Origin: Halochromatium roseum
Lineage (GTDB): Bacteria; Pseudomonadota; Gammaproteobacteria; Chromatiales; Chromatiaceae
DNA: 64,000 nucleotides
Reading direction: 5' to 3'
Assembly: GCF_016653315.1 (NCBI RefSeq)
Contig: NZ_NHSH01000044.1
Span: forward strand, 1 to 64,000
In this document: one piece after another, positions 8,556 to 17,071 of the stretch
How positions within the stretch are numbered: the stretch's first letter is position 1
How the letters are laid out: every line of letters begins with the position of its first letter
Position numbers and translations under genes: made by a program
The notes under the pieces: model-generated
The model's database searches: none
What the model was told of the DNA's origin: nothing
Seen by the model: only the letters and a program-made list of their open reading frames with translations

Positions 8556-11500
8556 TCAGCCGAAGCGCCGATACAGGATCGGCAACAGCACCAGCGTCAG
8601 CAGCGTCGAGGAGACCAGCCCACCGATGACGACGATCGCCAGCGGACGCTGGATCTCGGAGCCGGGGCCGGTCGCGAACAGCAGCGGCGCCAAACCGAAG
8701 GCAGCCGTGGTGGCGGTCATCAACACCGGTCGCAGGCGACGCTTGGCGCCCTCGACCACCACCTCCTGCATTGGCCGTCCCATCGCCCGCAACTGGTTGA
8801 ACCAGGTCACCAACATGACCCCGTTCAGCACCGCGACACCGAGCAGCGCGATGAAGCCGACCGAGGCCGGCACCGACAGGTACTCACCGGTCAGGGCCAA
8901 GGCCACCACGCCGCCGATCAGCGCAAAGGGAATATTCGAGAGCACGAGTAGCGATTGGCGTAGCGAGCCGAAGGTCGAGAACAGCACCAGGAAGATCAGC
9001 ACCAGCGCCACCGGCACCACCAGCGCCAAGCGTGCCGCGGCGCGCTGCTGATTCTCGAACTCGCCGCCCCATTCGATCCAATAGCCGATCGGCAGCTCCA
9101 CCTGCTCGGCCACGGCCGCGCGCGCCTCCGCGACGAAGCCGACCAGATCACGTCCGCTGCCAACATTGGCGATCGCCGTCGACATGCGGTTGCCAAGCTC
9201 GCGCGAGAGCACCACCGGCCCCTCGACGCGCTCGATGCGCACCAGGTTCTCGACCGGCACCGTGCGCCCGTCCGGCAGCGCCAATTGCAGCCCACGGAAG
9301 CGCGCCGGCGAGGCTCGCAGCGCCTCGGAGGCACGGATCACCAGAGGCCGACGCTTGCCCTCGCGATAGACAGTGCCGACCTCAAGCCCCTCGATCTGCG
9401 CGCGCAACATCGCCGCCAGCGCGTCGGCATCGACCCCAAGGCGCCCTGCCTCGAGCCGATCGACGACCAGATTCAGATACTGCGCCCCCTCGTTCTTCGG
9501 CGTGAACACATCCTCGGCGCCGTCGAGCTGCTCAAGCACGGCGACGATCTCCTCGGTGATCCGGTTCAGCTCGTCCTGATTGCCACCGAAGACCTTGACC
9601 GCCAGATCGCCACGCACCCCGGTGAGCATCTCCGAGACGCGCATCTCGATCGGTTGGGTAAAGGCATAGTCAAGTCCCGGGAAGCCCTCGAGCACCTCGC
9701 GGATCGCATCGACCAGTGCATCCTTGGTCGCGAAACGCCAGTCCTCGCGTGGCGCCAGGATCAGGAAGCTGTCGGTCTGATTCAGCCCCATCGGGTCCAG
9801 CCCCAGCTCATCGGAGCCAGTGCGCGCGACGACGCCGCGCACCTCGGGCACCGCCTCCATGATCGCCTGCTGCACGCGCAGGTCGATGTCGAGGGATTGC
9901 TCCAGGTTGATCGACGGCAGTTTCTCCAGCTGCACGATCAGATCGCCCTCATCCATGGTCGGCATGAAGGTCTTGCCGACCCGCAGATAGAGCGCGCCAG
10001 CGCCAACCAACAGCGCCACGGCCAATCCAACGATCAGCCATTCGCGTTTCAGCGCCCAGGTCAACGAGGGGCCATAGAGCTTGAGCAGCTGGCGCACGAC
10101 CCAAGGCTCCTCGGCGCCGCCCTTGCCGAGCAGGTAGGAGGCCAGCACCGGGATCACCGTGAGCGACAGCAGCAGCGCGCTCACCAGCGCAAAGACGATG
10201 GTCAGCGCCACCGGCACGAACAGCTTGCCCTCGAGACCTTGCAGGGTGAGCAGCGGCAGGAACACGATGACGATGATCAGGGTGCCGGAGGCAACTGGCA
10301 GCGCCACCTCGCGCGTCGCCCGATAGATCAGATGCAACCGCGGAAGCCGACGCGCGCCGACTTCGGCCCGCGGCTCATCCCCCGCATCGTTTCCGGCGCC
10401 TTTAGCGGCCTTGTTCCCATGGCCGCCCTGACGCGCGAGCTGAGTGACCACGTTCTCGACCACGACCACCGCCGAATCGACCAGCATGCCGATCGCGATC
10501 GCCAGGCCGCCGAGCGACATCAGGTTGGCCGAGAGTCCAAACATCCGCATCAAGACGAAGGTCGCCAGCGCCGCCAGCGGCAGGATCAGCGCCACCGTCA
10601 GCGCCGCGCGCAGGTCGCCGAGGAAGATCACCAGCAGCAGCACGACCAGCACCACCGCCTGCACCAAGGCCATGCTCACCGTCGACACCGCTCGGTCGAC
10701 TAGCACGCCGCGATCGTAGAAGACATCGATCTGGATACCCTCGGGCAGACCGGCCGCCAGCTCATCGAGCTTAGCCTGGACGCTGGCGACCAGCTTGCGC
10801 GCATTGGCGCCGCGCAGTCCGAGCACCAGCCCTTCGACCGCCTCGCCGTCGCCGTTACGTGTTACCGCTCCATAGCGGGTCAGCGCCGCGCGCCGCACCT
10901 CAGCCACATCGGCGACGCGCACCGGCTGGCCGGCATCGCCGCCGACGACGATCGCGGCCAGATCGTCCAAGGTCTGAATCGCGCCCTCGCTGCGCACCAG
11001 CAGCACCTCTTCGCCATCATCGAGCCGGCCAGCACCATCGTTGCGATTATTGGCCTCGATCGCCGCGCGCAGTTGCCCGAGACTGATGCCGTAGGCACTC
11101 ATGCGCGCGTTATCTGGCTCGACCTCGAAGGTGGTCACGAAACCGCCGAGGGCATTGACATCGGCGACACCGGTCACCGAGCGCAGCGCCGGACGGATGG
11201 TCCAGTCGAGCAGGTCGCGCTTCTCGGCCAGGGTCAGCGCATCACCCTCGATACTGAACATGAACATCTCGCCGAGCGGCGTGGTCAGCGGTGCGAGGCC
11301 GCCCTCGATGCCCGCCGGCAGGTCGCCACGGATCGCCGCCAGCCGCTCCGCCACCTGTTGGCGCGCCCAATAGATATCGGTGCCTTCGTCGAAGTCGACG
11401 GTGATGTCGGTGAGGCCGTACTTGGCGATCGAGCGCAGCATGACCTGATTCGGAATGCCGAGCATCTCGATCTCGATCAGGCTGGTGATCCGGGTCTCGA

Positions 11501-11681
11501 TCTCCTCCGGCGTCATCCCGGGGGCCTTGATCACCACCTTCACCTGCGGCACCGAGACGTCGGGGAAGGCATCGATCGGGGTCTGTTGGAAGGCGCGCCA
11601 ACCGGCCCCGACGAGGGCCAGGGCCACCAATAGCATCAGCAGCCGCTGGGTCAGCGCGAAACCGATCAGGCGACCAAACAT
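8556..11681 (-). CDS. Heavy-metal efflux RND transporter, CzcA/CusA family
   Basis: 1041 residues, the full length of an HME-RND inner-membrane pump that exports metal cations by proton antiport. Twelve membrane helices are arranged as 1 + 5 and 1 + 5 around two periplasmic loops. The family start FALTQRLLMLLVALALVGAGWRAF and PIDAFPDVSVPQV are present, and helix 4 has IAIGMLVDSAVVVVENV with the charged residues of the proton relay. It has neither the DFGxxxDGAV form of the Zn/Co/Cd pumps nor the AIGAMVDAA form of Cu/Ag pumps, so the metal is not predicted. A loop insert after ENVVTQLARQGG (glycine/alanine rich, about 30 residues) is unusual. Its start overlaps the adaptor stop. Confidence 0.92.
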   Translation of the reverse strand: MFGRLIGFALTQRLLMLLVALALVGAGWRAFQQTPIDAFPDVSVPQVKVVIKAPGMTPEEIETRITSLIEIEMLGIPNQVMLRSIAKYGLTDITVDFDEGTDIYWARQQVAERLAAIRGDLPAGIEGGLAPLTTPLGEMFMFSIEGDALTLAEKRDLLDWTIRPALRSVTGVADVNALGGFVTTFEVEPDNARMSAYGISLGQLRAAIEANNRNDGAGRLDDGEEVLLVRSEGAIQTLDDLAAIVVGGDAGQPVRVADVAEVRRAALTRYGAVTRNGDGEAVEGLVLGLRGANARKLVASVQAKLDELAAGLPEGIQIDVFYDRGVLVDRAVSTVSMALVQAVVLVVLLLVIFLGDLRAALTVALILPLAALATFVLMRMFGLSANLMSLGGLAIAIGMLVDSAVVVVENVVTQLARQGGHGNKAAKGAGNDAGDEPRAEVGARRLPRLHLIYRATREVALPVASGTLIIVIVFLPLLTLQGLEGKLFVPVALTIVFALVSALLLSLTVIPVLASYLLGKGGAEEPWVVRQLLKLYGPSLTWALKREWLIVGLAVALLVGAGALYLRVGKTFMPTMDEGDLIVQLEKLPSINLEQSLDIDLRVQQAIMEAVPEVRGVVARTGSDELGLDPMGLNQTDSFLILAPREDWRFATKDALVDAIREVLEGFPGLDYAFTQPIEMRVSEMLTGVRGDLAVKVFGGNQDELNRITEEIVAVLEQLDGAEDVFTPKNEGAQYLNLVVDRLEAGRLGVDADALAAMLRAQIEGLEVGTVYREGKRRPLVIRASEALRASPARFRGLQLALPDGRTVPVENLVRIERVEGPVVLSRELGNRMSTAIANVGSGRDLVGFVAEARAAVAEQVELPIGYWIEWGGEFENQQRAAARLALVVPVALVLIFLVLFSTFGSLRQSLLVLSNIPFALIGGVVALALTGEYLSVPASVGFIALLGVAVLNGVMLVTWFNQLRAMGRPMQEVVVEGAKRRLRPVLMTATTAAFGLAPLLFATGPGSEIQRPLAIVVIGGLVSSTLLTLVLLPILYRRFG

Positions 11682-12934
11682 CAGCGATCGGCTCCCTGCT
11701 GGAGATCGGGTTTCGCATCCGGTTCGGGAGCGACATCAACCTCCGGCCGGGCGCCGAGCCAGGCCGCCTTGAGCTCGACCACGCCCTTGACCACGACCTG
11801 ATCCGAGGCCTGGAGCGGTCCGGTCACCACGGTCTCGCCCTCCTCCTCGGCGACCAGCCGCACTGGGACTGGCTCGAAGCCGCCCTCGCGCGCGACGAAC
11901 AGCATTGCCTCACCGGCTTGGCGCACCACCGCCACCGCCGGCACCCGCCAGCGTCCACCAGCCGCGCTGGATGCAGCGAGCTGAACCTCGATGAACTGGC
12001 CCGGACGCAGCTGCTCGGCACCATCGGCGACCTCGGCACGCACCAACACGCCCTGGTCTTGGCTATGGACCAGGCGACCGATGGTAATGATCCGCCCCTC
12101 AATGCCCAGCGTCGGCAGCAGCGCCTGGCCGTCGGGCGCGAGCCCCGCGACCTGGTCGACCGGCACATGCACCTCAATCCACAGGGGCTTGAGGTCGGCG
12201 ATCCGATACAGCGGGGTGGCCGCGGTCAATGATTCGCCGGTGCTGACCATCTGCTCCAGCACCACGCCCGCGATCGGCGCACGCACGGGCAGGCTGGTGG
12301 TCAGGGTACGGCTGCGGGCGAGGGTATCGAGATCAGCTGCGGACATTCCGGCCAGCGCCAGCACCTGGCGGCGCTGCTCGACCATGGTCGCAAGCTCGTC
12401 GCGGCGCGCTTGGCTCTCGAGCAGTCGGCGCTCGGCGATCACCCCTTCGCGCTGTAGCATGCGATCGCGCGCGACCTCGCTCTCGGCCAGCGCCAGGCGG
12501 GTCAAGGATTCGAGATAGTCGCTCTGCGCCGAGACTAGATCCGGACTCTGCAGAAGTGCCAGCATCTGCCCCGCGGTTACGCGTTCGCCTTCGGCGACCA
12601 GCAGCGTCTCGACCACCCCGGCCTTGCGCGCGGCCACCACCCGCAGTTGCGGATTCGGCACCGCGACGCGTGCCGGATAGCGGCGGGTCAACGTGGTTTC
12701 AGCGGGTTGCGGCGAGGCGAGCTGGATGCCGAAGCGGTCCTGCTCGGCTGGTGTCAGTGGGATCAGATCAGCTGCGGCTGCACTCTTAGCGCTCGTGGCA
12801 CTCAAGATAAGCAGGGTCGCTCCTAGTGCGAGGCCAAGCCTCGGAGCGAGCGCGCACAACAAGCGCTGAGCTCGGCCCGACTGCGCTGTCATATCTGAGG
12901 CTGGCAACTGACCGTTGCGGTTGGAGCACATCAT
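11681..12934 (-). CDS. RND periplasmic adaptor subunit (CzcB/CusB-like)
   Basis: 417 residues. An N-terminal hydrophobic stretch ending in ATSAKSAAAADL is the signal sequence, followed by the adaptor order: beta-barrel strand, lipoyl halves (PNPQLRVVAARKAGVVETLLVAEGERVTAGQMLALLQSPDL and LPVRAPIAGVVLEQMVSTGESL), a helical hairpin between them (SQAR..ELATMVEQRRQVLAL), and the membrane-proximal domain. It bridges the RND pump and the TolC-like protein across the periplasm. ATG/GTG overlap of four bases with the upstream gene shows translational coupling. No N-terminal His-rich metal-binding extension is visible. Confidence 0.88.
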   Translation of the reverse strand: MMCSNRNGQLPASDMTAQSGRAQRLLCALAPRLGLALGATLLILSATSAKSAAAADLIPLTPAEQDRFGIQLASPQPAETTLTRRYPARVAVPNPQLRVVAARKAGVVETLLVAEGERVTAGQMLALLQSPDLVSAQSDYLESLTRLALAESEVARDRMLQREGVIAERRLLESQARRDELATMVEQRRQVLALAGMSAADLDTLARSRTLTTSLPVRAPIAGVVLEQMVSTGESLTAATPLYRIADLKPLWIEVHVPVDQVAGLAPDGQALLPTLGIEGRIITIGRLVHSQDQGVLVRAEVADGAEQLRPGQFIEVQLAASSAAGGRWRVPAVAVVRQAGEAMLFVAREGGFEPVPVRLVAEEEGETVVTGPLQASDQVVVKGVVELKAAWLGARPEVDVAPEPDAKPDLQQGADR

Positions 12935-14475
12935 TGCGGGATCATCCCTAAGGCTTGATTGACTCGCGCCAGCGCCTGGCCTTGTTCGGCGCGGCGCAGG
13001 GCGAGGTCGAGATTGGCTTCGCGGGCGCGTCGCTCGGCAAGCAGCCGCTCGGCGAGATCGGTCTCGCCGAGCTCGAAGGCACGCTGGGCGACCGACAGCG
13101 CATCGGCGGCCAAGCTTGCGCGCCGTTCGGCGACCTGCAAGGCATCCGCGGCGCCGCGCCGACCGAGCACTGCCGCCACCAACTCCCGCTCGGCCTCGCG
13201 GCGCATCCGGTGCAGCTCGGCCAGGCGCTCGGTCACCTGCCGCTCGCTGGCGGCGATCTCCGGTGCCGATTGACTGGCCAGGCCGAACGGGATCGACAGC
13301 TCCAGCTGCAGAGCATCGTCGTCAGGGAAGGCACGCGCGTCGCGCGTCCGCCTGCCACCGAGACTCAGAATGGGATTGCCACGGCGATCGCTGACGACCT
13401 GATCACGCTCGGCGCGTGCGCGCGCCAATGCGGCATCGGCCTCGGCGAGGAGCGGATGATCGTTGGGTAGGCCGCCAGCGCCCTGGCCGTCATCGGCAAA
13501 AGCCCCAGCCTCCTGGCCAGCAGTGATCGGTGGCAGGCTGGGCCAGTTCAGTGGCTCCGGCAACTGCAGCCGGCCAGTGATCTGCACATAGGCCGCTCTC
13601 GCCTGCTCCCAGTCCGCAAGCGCCGCGGTCAGCTCGGCCTGGCGAGCGAGTGTCTCCTGCTGCGCCGTCAGCAGATCGAGCCGCGCCAGCTCGCCAGCGT
13701 TGTAGCGTTTAGCCACCACTGACTCGAGTCCGCGTGCGGCCTCATAGGCGGCGTTCGCCTGCTGCAGCTGGACCTCGGCGAGCTTGGCTGCCCAGACCGC
13801 ATCACGTACCACGCCGGCAACCTCCCAGCGCAACAGCCGCGCCAGGGCCTCGGCCCGCAGACCGAGCGAGTTCGCCAGCTCCAGGCGCGCGCGGCGCTGG
13901 CCGGGCAGCCAGAGCGGCAGCTCAAGCAAGGCCTCGACCTCGTAGGCACCGTCATCGCCGGTGAAGCGATCGGACACCCCTTTGAGGCGCAGCGCCGGAT
14001 CAGCGGCGGTCCAGGCACCGGCCTGGCGACGTACCGCGTCGGCCTCGCCGCGCAGCGCATCCGCGCGGATCAGCTGCCCGGCTTGCTCCAATGCGGCAGC
14101 GACGGCCTCAGCGAGCGTCACAGGTGATGCCGCATTGGCTCCAACGGCACGAGTCTTATCAGCCGTACCAGCAATAGCAGCAGCACCAGCAGCGTTAGCA
14201 GCACTAGCAATACCAACAGAACCAGCGATATCAGTAGACGCTAAAGCGCCGGCAGGCGAAGCAGCGTCAACCGTCATGGATGCTGTCAGAACCAACATCG
14301 ACAGCAGAAACCAGGCTGCACTAAAGCGCGCACTCAAGCTCTTGCAACGCCATCCAGCTGGCACCTGCACGCGCGCACCTGCTCGCCCAGTCAGGCGCCG
14401 AGCACCGGGAGCGACTTGGCGCCAAGAACCAGCATAGGTGACGCGTTGGCACCTAAAAGCGGCGGGCAGATTCAT
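12931..14475 (-). CDS. TolC-family outer-membrane efflux protein (CzcC-like)
   Basis: 514 residues with two OEP repeats of alternating long helices (for example LEQAGQLIRADALRGEADAVRRQAG and ARAERDQVVSDRRGNPILSLGGRR). The signal peptide appears only at about residues 50-72 (RFSAAWFLLSMLVLTASMTVDA), so the annotated ATG at 14475 may be upstream of the real start, although that ATG overlaps the cytochrome b stop by four bases. Between signal and mature domain there is an Ala/Gly-rich spacer of about 40 residues (ASAANAAGAAAIAGTADK) of repetitive make-up. Outlet channel of the RND complex. Confidence 0.82.
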   Translation of the reverse strand: MNLPAAFRCQRVTYAGSWRQVAPGARRLTGRAGARVQVPAGWRCKSLSARFSAAWFLLSMLVLTASMTVDAASPAGALASTDIAGSVGIASAANAAGAAAIAGTADKTRAVGANAASPVTLAEAVAAALEQAGQLIRADALRGEADAVRRQAGAWTAADPALRLKGVSDRFTGDDGAYEVEALLELPLWLPGQRRARLELANSLGLRAEALARLLRWEVAGVVRDAVWAAKLAEVQLQQANAAYEAARGLESVVAKRYNAGELARLDLLTAQQETLARQAELTAALADWEQARAAYVQITGRLQLPEPLNWPSLPPITAGQEAGAFADDGQGAGGLPNDHPLLAEADAALARARAERDQVVSDRRGNPILSLGGRRTRDARAFPDDDALQLELSIPFGLASQSAPEIAASERQVTERLAELHRMRREAERELVAAVLGRRGAADALQVAERRASLAADALSVAQRAFELGETDLAERLLAERRAREANLDLALRRAEQGQALARVNQALGMIPQ

Positions 14476-15191
14476 TGGCCGAGCGGTCGTTTGCGACCAG
14501 TGACCATGCTGCGTGGCAGGTTCTCGCGCGTGACGATGCTCGCGAAGACGACGCCTACGATGTGCAGCAAGACCAGTATCAGGACCAGATTGGCGAAGGC
14601 TTCATGCAGTTCCTCCCAGAGCTCCTCGGCGCCCTCCTGCGCTTCGCGCTGTCCAGACCCGCGCTCGGTATAGCCTTCACCGGCGCGCTCGCCATGTTCT
14701 TCGTCGTCATCATCAGCCTGAGCCGTCGAGACCAGTGCGAAAGGCGCGGCACCCTGGTTGAACTCATCGGTACTCACGAAACCCGCGAGCGGCCCGGCGT
14801 TCTCCTCCAGTGCATACAGCACCAGCCCAGAACCAACGATGGCGAGCATGCCAGCCAGCAGAGCCCAAACCATCACCGCCCCAGCCGGGCTATGCCCGAT
14901 GTGGCGGATCGCCTTGAAGCGGACCAGGTCGATCAGATAGGCCAGCACCGCCTTGAGCGGAAAGGCGAAATCGGAGAACCGCGCGTGCTGCGGTCCAACG
15001 AAGCCCCAGATGATCCGTGCCAGGACCAGGACGCCGATCAGATAACCGGTCCAGACATGCAGCAGCTCCACGTCCTCGCTGAAATAGGCGACGAAGAACC
15101 CGACCGCGAGGGTCCAATGGAAGACGCGGACGAAGATGTCCCAGACCTGAATCGAGTCCGGCTGAGGGGCTGCACCGCTTGGATCGGACAT
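14472..15191 (-). CDS. Di-haem cytochrome b561-type membrane protein
   Basis: About 239 residues from the ATG at 15191. Four or more membrane helices with the b561/Ni-hydrogenase cytochrome b pattern: WDIFVRVFHWTLAVGFFVAYF, LHVWTGYLIGVLVLARIIWGFVG, VMVWALLAGMLAIVGSGLVLYAL and HEAFANLVLILVLLHIVGVVFASIV, each contributing His ligands. Between helices 3 and 4 lies a strongly acidic soluble loop (TAQADDDDEEHGERAGEGYTE and onwards) that could bind divalent cations. It is the first gene of the RND efflux operon and overlaps the TolC-like gene. A quinol-linked or metal-reducing role is inferred only from this position; no multihaem partner is present. Confidence 0.8.
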   Translation of the reverse strand: MSDPSGAAPQPDSIQVWDIFVRVFHWTLAVGFFVAYFSEDVELLHVWTGYLIGVLVLARIIWGFVGPQHARFSDFAFPLKAVLAYLIDLVRFKAIRHIGHSPAGAVMVWALLAGMLAIVGSGLVLYALEENAGPLAGFVSTDEFNQGAAPFALVSTAQADDDDEEHGERAGEGYTERGSGQREAQEGAEELWEELHEAFANLVLILVLLHIVGVVFASIVTRENLPRSMVTGRKRPLGQ

Positions 15192-15454
15192 GGCGTTTCT
15201 CGCTTGGTCGCAGAGCGTCACCCGCCTGCTGTCAACCAGTGAACGGCCGCTCGCGGGGACTCGAGATGGAACTTGATCGCGAGAGCCTAATGGTTGAAGC
15301 TGAAACCAAACTGAAAGGCGACCATGGCCGGGTCGCAAATCCCGTCTGGGCCCTGGACTTCAGCAGCCAGCGACCTGCCCCAGCGGCAGCCCTAGTCGCA
15401 GTCCCAGCCGCAGTGGCAGTTCGTCGGGCCGCCCCTCTCTTGGAGCTTTGAGCC

Positions 15455-16165
15455 ATGTTTCTCGATCCTTTCCACGCCGTCGAAGACGGCAGGCTGCGCA
15501 TCTCCGGAGCGCAAGGCAGCGCCTTCGCGAAGCAGATCGCGGGTGACTTCAATCCGATCCACGATGCCACGCATCCGCGCTTCTGTGTCCCGGGCGATCT
15601 GCTCTTTGCGCTGGTCCTCGCCCGCTGTGGTCTGGCGCGTCGGATGACCTTTCGCTTCACCGGAATGGTCGCCGCGGATGCCGCGTTGACAGTCATTGAG
15701 CAAGACGACGGTATCCTGGTCGAGACGGCCGAGGGCAAGCCCTGTCTCGAGGTCGAGCGGTCGGGACCGGTAACCAAGGATTTGGCCTTGATCGAATCGC
15801 TGGTCCGCCGCTACGTCGCCTTTTCGGGGCAGAATTTTCCGCACATCCTGGTGCCGCTGATGGAGCAGCAGGGGGTGATGATCAATCCGGATCGGCCGCT
15901 GGTGATCTATGACCGGATGGCGTTCGAGCTGGACCGAGTGGACGACCCGGACGTGGACATTGCGCTGGAATCGACCGAGCTGGAGGTGAAAGGCAAGCGC
16001 GGCGAGGCCCGACTCGGATTCCGCCTCACGACGGCCGGAGAGCCGGTCGGACAGGGCGCCAAGACCCTCATCCTGAGCGGGCTGCGGGCCCATGAGCCCG
16101 CCGTGTTGCAAGGGTTGGTCGAGCGCTATGCCGAGCGCAAGGCCGCTGGGCTCGCTCGGGTCTGA
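15455..16165 (+). CDS. DUF3581 family protein (hotdog-like)
   Basis: 236 residues starting FLDPFHAVEDGRLRISGAQGS; the segment FAKQIAGDFNPIHDATHPRFCVPGDLLFALVL resembles the MaoC/acyl-dehydratase active site (D-x-N-P-I-H-D) but is diagnostic of DUF3581, a conserved gammaproteobacterial family of unknown function. The Asp and His of the hydratase motif are retained, so binding of a thioester substrate is possible. ATG 15455 has a GGAGC ribosome site close by. Single gene, convergent with creA. Family assignment from memory. Confidence 0.75.
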   Translation: MFLDPFHAVEDGRLRISGAQGSAFAKQIAGDFNPIHDATHPRFCVPGDLLFALVLARCGLARRMTFRFTGMVAADAALTVIEQDDGILVETAEGKPCLEVERSGPVTKDLALIESLVRRYVAFSGQNFPHILVPLMEQQGVMINPDRPLVIYDRMAFELDRVDDPDVDIALESTELEVKGKRGEARLGFRLTTAGEPVGQGAKTLILSGLRAHEPAVLQGLVERYAERKAAGLARV

Positions 16166-16205
16166 GCGACTTGTGCGGAGCGACTTGTGAGGAGCGACTT
16201 GGCAA
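16164..16205. repeat. Three 14-bp tandem repeats after DUF3581
   Basis: GAGCGACTTGTGCG, GAGCGACTTGTGAG and GAGCGACTTGGCAA follow each other directly from base 16164, beginning inside the stop codon of the DUF3581 gene. Three units, the third degenerate. No dyad symmetry, so not a terminator. Function unknown. Confidence 0.75.
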
Positions 16206-16291
16206 CCGCGCCGCAGCGCCACAGCACGCGGTGGTCGGTCCCGGCTCCTTGCCTGTTCGTGCCCCGGCCAACGGGGCTTGCCGACTCGCGA

Positions 16292-16786
16292 TTAAGGCTT
16301 CACGGTCGCGGCCCAGGGGCGGATGACGACCACCGAGAGGCTGTTCTTCGGCGAGCCTTCGATGATGCGGTCGCTAAAGTTCAAGTAGACGAGGGTATTG
16401 CGCGGGGCATCATAGAAGCGGACCACCTGCATGCTCTTCGTGAACAGCGAGGTGCGCTTCTTGAACACCTCGTCGCCGTCGCGCTTGCCACTGGCGATCT
16501 CGTCGGGGAGACTGATCGAGCCGACTTGGCGGCAGGCCAGCGAGGCGTCCGAGGTGTCCTCGGCGACGCCCACAGCGCCACTAACGCCGCCGGTCTTGGC
16601 CCGGCTCAGGTAGCAGGCGACGCCAGGGATATCCGGGTCTTCGAAGACTTCGACGACGATCTTGTCGTTGGGTCCGACCAGCTTGAACTTGGTGCCGACC
16701 TCGCCGACCAATTCGGCACGGGCGGCAAAAGGCAGGACCAGGACAACGAACAGGGTTAGGGACAGGGTGCGGATGATCGGGAGCAA
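16292..16786 (-). CDS. creA: CreA family exported protein
   Basis: 164 residues. Signal peptide ([16 protein letters not shown], cut before [10 protein letters not shown]), then the CreA core with [34 protein letters not shown]-like [27 protein letters not shown] and [20 protein letters not shown]. CreA is a conserved periplasmic protein of unknown biochemical role; in E. coli it neighbours creBCD, but no cre regulators are here. Two conserved cysteines (ACYL and LACRQ) could form a disulfide. Monocistronic, convergent with DUF3581. Confidence 0.88.
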   Translation of the reverse strand: MLPIIRTLSLTLFVVLVLPFAARAELVGEVGTKFKLVGPNDKIVVEVFEDPDIPGVACYLSRAKTGGVSGAVGVAEDTSDASLACRQVGSISLPDEIASGKRDGDEVFKKRTSLFTKSMQVVRFYDAPRNTLVYLNFSDRIIEGSPKNSLSVVVIRPWAATVKP

Positions 16787-17071
16787 GGGCGTCTCCAGGT
16801 TGCGGGTCGTCGGGGGCTTCGCCGGCTTCAGACGGATTATCCCTCAACCGCAGCAGGGCTTCTCAGCCCTTGCGTTACCGGGGAGCCATGCGACTCTGAT
16901 AGGCGGACAGAGCGCACCTGTTAAGGATAGCGGTTTGCGGTGCTGCTGCCGAGTCCTATGGGCCCTTTTCCCTGACCCTTTGGCGAGTCGTCGGGCCTAC
17001 CTGAACATATAGCGATTCACAGGTTGATAGAATGCGCCTGATGGACACTCTGATCGACACCGGGGAACACT
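16787..17071. other. Divergent intergenic region upstream of creA and the defence operon
   Basis: 285 bases that must hold the promoter of creA (minus) and of the DUF499 operon (plus). I cannot point to convincing -35/-10 boxes. Just before the DUF499 gene, GGGGA sits about six bases in front of the GTG at 17072. Confidence 0.4.

Noticed and set aside
9285-10703. Long open frame (472 codons) antisense to the RND pump
   Set aside because: It is rich in H, R, Q, D and mirrors the conserved RND coding strand; no domain or ribosome site.
16164-16205. CRISPR-like array from the 14-bp repeats
   Set aside because: Units are contiguous without spacers and only three; no cas genes are present.
15392-16222. 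276-codon minus-strand frame opposite DUF3581
   Set aside because: DUF3581 on the plus strand has the family motifs; the opposite frame is low-complexity H/Q/R.
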